Origin: Morinoia aosen
Lineage: Eukaryota > Arthropoda > Malacostraca > Amphipoda > Talitridae
Direction of reading: 5' to 3'
Assembly: GCA_030386875.1 (NCBI GenBank)
Contig: CM059570.1
Span: 30,805,422 to 30,869,421, forward strand
Length of the DNA stretch: 64,000 nt
A program made the position numbers and the translations under genes. Under the pieces are notes generated by a model. It worked only from the letters and a program-made list of their open reading frames with translations, searched no databases and was not told the origin of the DNA. This document shows, in pieces, positions 60,196 through 64,000 of this stretch (position 1 is the first letter of the stretch; each line of letters starts with the position of its first letter).

Positions 60196-60680
60196 TAAGT
60201 GTTAATGGAAACAGTTTCCTTTCCATGTTTCTGCGGGCAACGTAGCTGGCCATGTTTTTCAATGGGCAACGTTTGCGCGAAATGTTCCACAAATCAAGGT
60301 TTGCTGGCCATGTTTCACTAGACAAGATTTGCTGGCCATGTTTTACTAGCCAAGATTTGCTGGCCATGTTTTACTAGCCAAGATTTGCTGGCCATGTTTC
60401 ACTAGCCAAGATTTGCTGGCCATGTTTTACTAGCCAAGATTTGCTGGCCATGTTTCACTAGCCAAGATTTGCTGGCCATGTTTTACTAGCCAAGATTTGC
60501 TGGCCATGTTTCACTAGCCAAGATTTGCTGGCCATGTTTTACTAGCCAAGATTTGCTGGCCATGTTTTACTAGCCAAGATTTGCAGTCCAAAATTTACTG
60601 TTCATGTTTCTCAGGGCAAGGTTTGCAGGCCATGTTGCACTGCCCAAAGTTTACTGTCCATATCTCACAGGCCAAAGTTT
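60196..60680. repeat. 28-bp minisatellite with a 56-bp alternating pattern
   Basis: Monomer AAGATTTGCTGGCCATGTTT plus TACTAGCC; period 28. From 60390 to 60545 the units alternate between TTTTACT and TTTCACT, so the effective unit there is 56 bp. The outer units are diverged. Confidence 0.92.
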
Positions 60681-61371
60681 TCTGGTCGAAGTTTACTGGC
60701 TTAGATTTCCTGAAAAAATACGGCGCTGGTTTCACGGACGAGCAAATCGTCATCAAACAGCCTGAACCATCAGCGAAACAACTGCCGCATGGCAGCGGGA
60801 AACACACCTGGAAAATTGTACTACTATATTTGTTTGACAATGCAGAGGTTTTACGATCTTTGAAAAACGACTGAAGTCTACATCTGAGTCAATAACCGAG
60901 AGTGTCACGGGCTTGTTTCTGTTAAAACTTACCGATGGTCAGAGTCAATAACCGAGGGTGCTGAGTGCTTATTTCTGTGATAACTTACCGATGGTCAATT
61001 ACCTCTAGCGCGTCGTCAAGCCATCGCGGGTTTTTACGCGCTAGTCTTTAATGTACGTGTAAGAAATTACTGCGCATCAAAAGAATCGTCGTTCCGTAGA
61101 ACTGAGCAAAAGAAGAGCGCAGTGGGTGGGACAGAACGCTTGACCCCGTTGTGCTGCTCCAGAAATTGAAGAATTGTAATCGCCATAAAAAAGCGAGGCA
61201 GTATCACGTCGGCATGATGCTATTAGCTCACTACCTTCGTACCTTCACTTAAGCTGGAAGGTGTTCTTTCAGTACGCTTTTGTATGAGCACAAGGCTTCT
61301 ATAAGACAAGTTTCAATTACGCACATAATGAGGCGCTCTTTACGCTATGAGGAAGCACGAAGAAACGTGCG
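60681..61371. other. unassigned, includes an open frame of unknown significance
   Basis: The frame 60581-60874 leaves the 28-bp array and continues into non-repeat sequence (KYGAGFTDEQIVIKQPEPSA...). No domain recognised and no splice evidence. 60885-60985 holds a small duplication (GAGTCAATAACCGAG twice). Confidence 0.3.
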
Positions 61372-61735
61372 CATTTGCAGTAAAATTGGTTCCTTTTGTT
61401 GTACGGTGCAAATGAGGGAACATGTTCGTTGCAGCAAAAAAAAAAAGTGTGAATTGCAGCAAAATTGGTTTCTCTTGTTGTAAACGTGCGTTGCAAATGT
61501 GGAAACGTTTGTTGCAGCAAAAAAGTAACGTGTATATTTCCAGTAAAATTGATTCCTCCTGCTAAAAATCTACGTTGGAAATGGGGAAACATGTACGTTG
61601 CAGCAAAACGAAAACATGAGCTTTGCGCCAAAATTGGTTCTTCCTGCTATACAGGTACGTCGTAAATGGGGAAACATGTACGGTACAGCAAACAAGAAGG
61701 TGTATATTACAGTAAAATTGGTTCCTCCTGTTGGA
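61372..61735. repeat. degenerate 80-100-bp repeat, about 4 copies
   Basis: CAGTAAAATTGGTTCCTCCT, GGGGAAACATGTACG and TTGCAGCAAAA recur in the same order. Confidence 0.8.
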
Positions 61736-62861
61736 GGGTATACGTCGTACTATATTGAGGTCGGTCTCATTCACAGGCGTTAGGCATTCCGTGACATGCA
61801 TCTCTCTGGCACAACAATATTTGGTAACGGAAGTTTCCCGATCAACGATGAACAAACGCCGTGGGTTAAAGGCAAATTTCAGCGACTTTTGGTAATAATT
61901 ATGCAAAAAAACTCACATCTAAACTTCACTGCTCTCACACTGTCAGCGATGATTTGTAAGTGTACCTGATTTTAGCGGATTTAGGTTATAATTACAACTT
62001 AATTAAGGTCAAGAACAATCATGCGAAATGCGGGGAATTGAAAAATTAAGGTATATTTCACCCTGCTTGAGATCATCTCAAGGTAGATCCAACTGATTCA
62101 ATTTACCCGGCCTGACGCCTTGACTGTATACAGTAGTACGTATGTTTAGCTGAAAAATCTGAAGCTTTGGAAACAAACCCGCAGCTACAGGCTATCCCAA
62201 ATTAAACGAAAGAAGCAGTCTGTATTGCTACTGACTGCCTAACTTACACAGAAATCAACAGTTCACCAGTCTTAGGCTCATTCAAGGAGCTTCTGACGCC
62301 AAAATAACTGTGCCAAAGAGCATACAAAAATTTGAAATCATACATTTGAGTAACTTTAATGAATCTTCAGCATCATAGACAGTATATTTCATCAAGGGAT
62401 TAACACATTAACTGTGATGGGCTAAGCTGAAGTTAAGAATCCAATTCAAATTCAAATTCACATATAGCACATAATTTGGAAAACAGCAGACATTAACTAG
62501 ATTGTGTTTTTATTTACCTCCCATGAAGTATTTACAAAATTTAGTTAGTGAATGCAGGTCGGTCAGCAGGAATATGAAAATCTTCTCAGTGACCACCGGT
62601 GGGTCCCTTCACAGGAAACGTAGTAATCTTGCGAGTGAATAATTGAAAAATTTAAAAGTGAAACTAAACAGTGATTGGTGAACTATGGTCAATGATCCAC
62701 AGAAAGGTTTAACAACAGAAAAGCAAGAGATTACTGCATATAGGGTAAAAAATATCTAATGGTATTTATTTTTACTCGGCGAATTTAAACCAAAGAAAGT
62801 CATAGAATTAGAGTACAGCTGAAATTCAGCATGTTTTGAGATAAAACTGCTGTTGAAAAAT
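61736..62861. other. mostly unassigned; interspersed repeat at 62390-62610
   Basis: On the minus strand, CTGCTGACCGACCTGCATTC near 62560-62580 is a diverged copy of the family at 2025-2520. No gene. Confidence 0.45.
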
Positions 62862-62951
62862 TCCAGCTTAACTTTTTCGCTGGAGCATCATCTATGATTT
62901 CGGCCGCCCAAGCATAACTTGTGTTTAGGGCGGCTAAAATTGTAGACTGGG
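62862..62951. mobile_element. 90-bp inverted-repeat MITE, copy C (shortened)
   Basis: Starts CCAGCTTAACTTTTTCGC, keeps CCGCCCA and GGGCGG around the loop, and ends AGACTGGG. Aligns with the reverse complement of copy B but lacks part of the inner arm. Confidence 0.7.
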
Positions 62952-62957
62952 ATCAAG

Positions 62958-63158
62958 CAAACCGGCTTCCTTTTGATACACGACGAAGCGCGCCCTCACA
63001 CTCCCTGCACCACCATTAGACAATTACATAGATTAGAGTATGATATTTGTTGCCCTCTCGATGTTCACTTAATACTTTTCAGGCCTATAATCATTCAGTC
63101 TAAACAGACACATCGGGACAATATAGCATCAGCACGTATACAGGAATTAAGAAACTGA
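62958..63158 (+). pseudogene. mariner/Tc1-type transposase relic
   Basis: Reads FLLIHDEARPHTP, the typical signature around the second catalytic aspartate (HDNARPH), then TIRQLHRLEYD, where full proteins have an L..L.WEVL segment. The usual PPYSPDLAPSDYHLF stretch is contracted in frame to PLDVHLILFRP. It continues to a stop at about 63158. Upstream catalytic sequence is absent, and MITE copy C lies just upstream. Confidence 0.6.
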
Positions 63159-64000
63159 TAGGTAAAATTTAATATTTACTCACAAATAATTAAAATATAT
63201 TTATAACATATTAAGTTAACGAAATAAATAAAAATAATAAATGAAAAATAAATAATAATACGAGGTGCGAATCACAACGAAAACTCTCCTGCTTACTGTC
63301 ACTAAATTATTCTTAGAATTATACGTTTGTCTCATTTCTTTAATGAGTTCGCTGATCAGATTATAAAACAGCTATGGTTTCTAAAAGAAATGTTAAGCCC
63401 GAGATTTTGCCGTTCACTTTCGGAGCCGAGTAAAAATTCAGTCTTCACGGAGTCTTGTCAGTTTGCAATCAATGTACATGTTGAGCGGTAGGGAACGTAT
63501 CAACTAATGAACCGTAATAACATGACAGAAACATATAGTCTCAGGTAACGCACACTCGGAAGAAATGGCAGGCAAACTGCTAAGAAATTCTAATTGATCT
63601 TCAAAGGTACGTATAATATGAGGGGATTATTAACTAAAACCATCAAACCCTGGTCGAATATATTTTGTGGTTTCATTATACATAAAAGCTCAAAACAGGA
63701 GGAAAGTTCGCATTGACATAAAAGATGAACAGTCGTTGCTGAGCTGGTACTTTAAAAGGAAAACATTCAAAATTAATCATGTTTACTAAGAGACCGTTCC
63801 GGAGTCCAGCTCAATCGTGAGTCACTCGCATCAGCCAAGAATTAATTTTATGTCATATTACATCTTCTCATTTGTACTCCGAGACTGAATTTTCAAAGCT
63901 AATTCCCTGAACCAAACTTGCAAAACACACGAAGGTATTTTCAGTAGCAAATCTTGATTTTTAGTAGAAAACCTTTATATGCAGCAAAAACTATTATTTT
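63159..64000. other. unassigned AT-rich sequence
   Basis: An A/T-rich stretch at 63180-63260, then sequence without supported features. Confidence 0.35.

Noticed and set aside
60581-60874. 97-codon ORF extending beyond the 28-bp array
   Set aside because: The part beyond the array (residues from about 45) has no recognised domain, start context or splice support, so it is kept only as unassigned sequence.

Overview
This window is eukaryotic nuclear DNA from an animal, most likely an insect or another arthropod. Evidence: it is AT-rich, has almost no coding content and no operons, and is dominated by minisatellites, foldback elements and decayed transposons. The transposase remnants are mariner-like, including a piece of the DUF4817-type family that is common in hexapods, and the LINE relic is CR1/L2-like. 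The species is not identifiable from the sequence alone; a large-genome insect (for example a polyneopteran) is an inference.

Roughly a quarter of the 64 kb is tandem arrays, and nearly every array has its own unrelated monomer: 20 bp (481-1497), 28 bp (4654-5048), 40 bp (5309-5665), a 22/44-bp dimeric array of 3 kb (8049-11336), 26 bp (13876-14372), 41 bp (15715-15985), 18 bp (17110-20108), 48 bp (22158-23512), 27 bp (24690-24957), 52 bp (37120-39178), 24, 36, 31 and 55 bp (39655-42925), 58 bp (51684-52305), 15 and 21 bp (52985-54325), 51 then 52 bp (56385-58250) and 28/56 bp (60196-60680). Most long open reading frames are translations of these arrays and are not genes.

Mobile DNA: three copies of one hAT-like MITE with exact 8-bp target duplications (2075, 2878, 28053); a mariner-type element reduced to about 570 bp that keeps terminal repeats and a fused short ORF (21588-22157); two other mariner transposase relics (35105, 62958); a 5'-truncated LINE with one continuous reverse-transcriptase relic (44800-46445); a 109-bp inverted-repeat MITE family (31054, 58825, 62862); several private foldback elements (3824, 8096, 21248, 23876); a 1,591-bp insertion (probably a solo LTR) that splits the 18-bp minisatellite in exact register with a 4-bp duplication; a 500-bp element with TA ends (54768-55271); and a tRNA-derived SINE head with A and B boxes (31163-31235).

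The only good host-gene candidate is a first coding exon on the minus strand (33868-33700): start codon, textbook signal peptide, GC-rich body and a consensus splice donor. The start-codon segment of this exon has been tandemly amplified upstream at a period of about 84 bp, and the flanking intron carries its own degenerate repeats. I found no evidence of a defence system, CRISPR array or other multi-gene system. The interest of the window lies in how arrays and transposons grow, interrupt and date one another.
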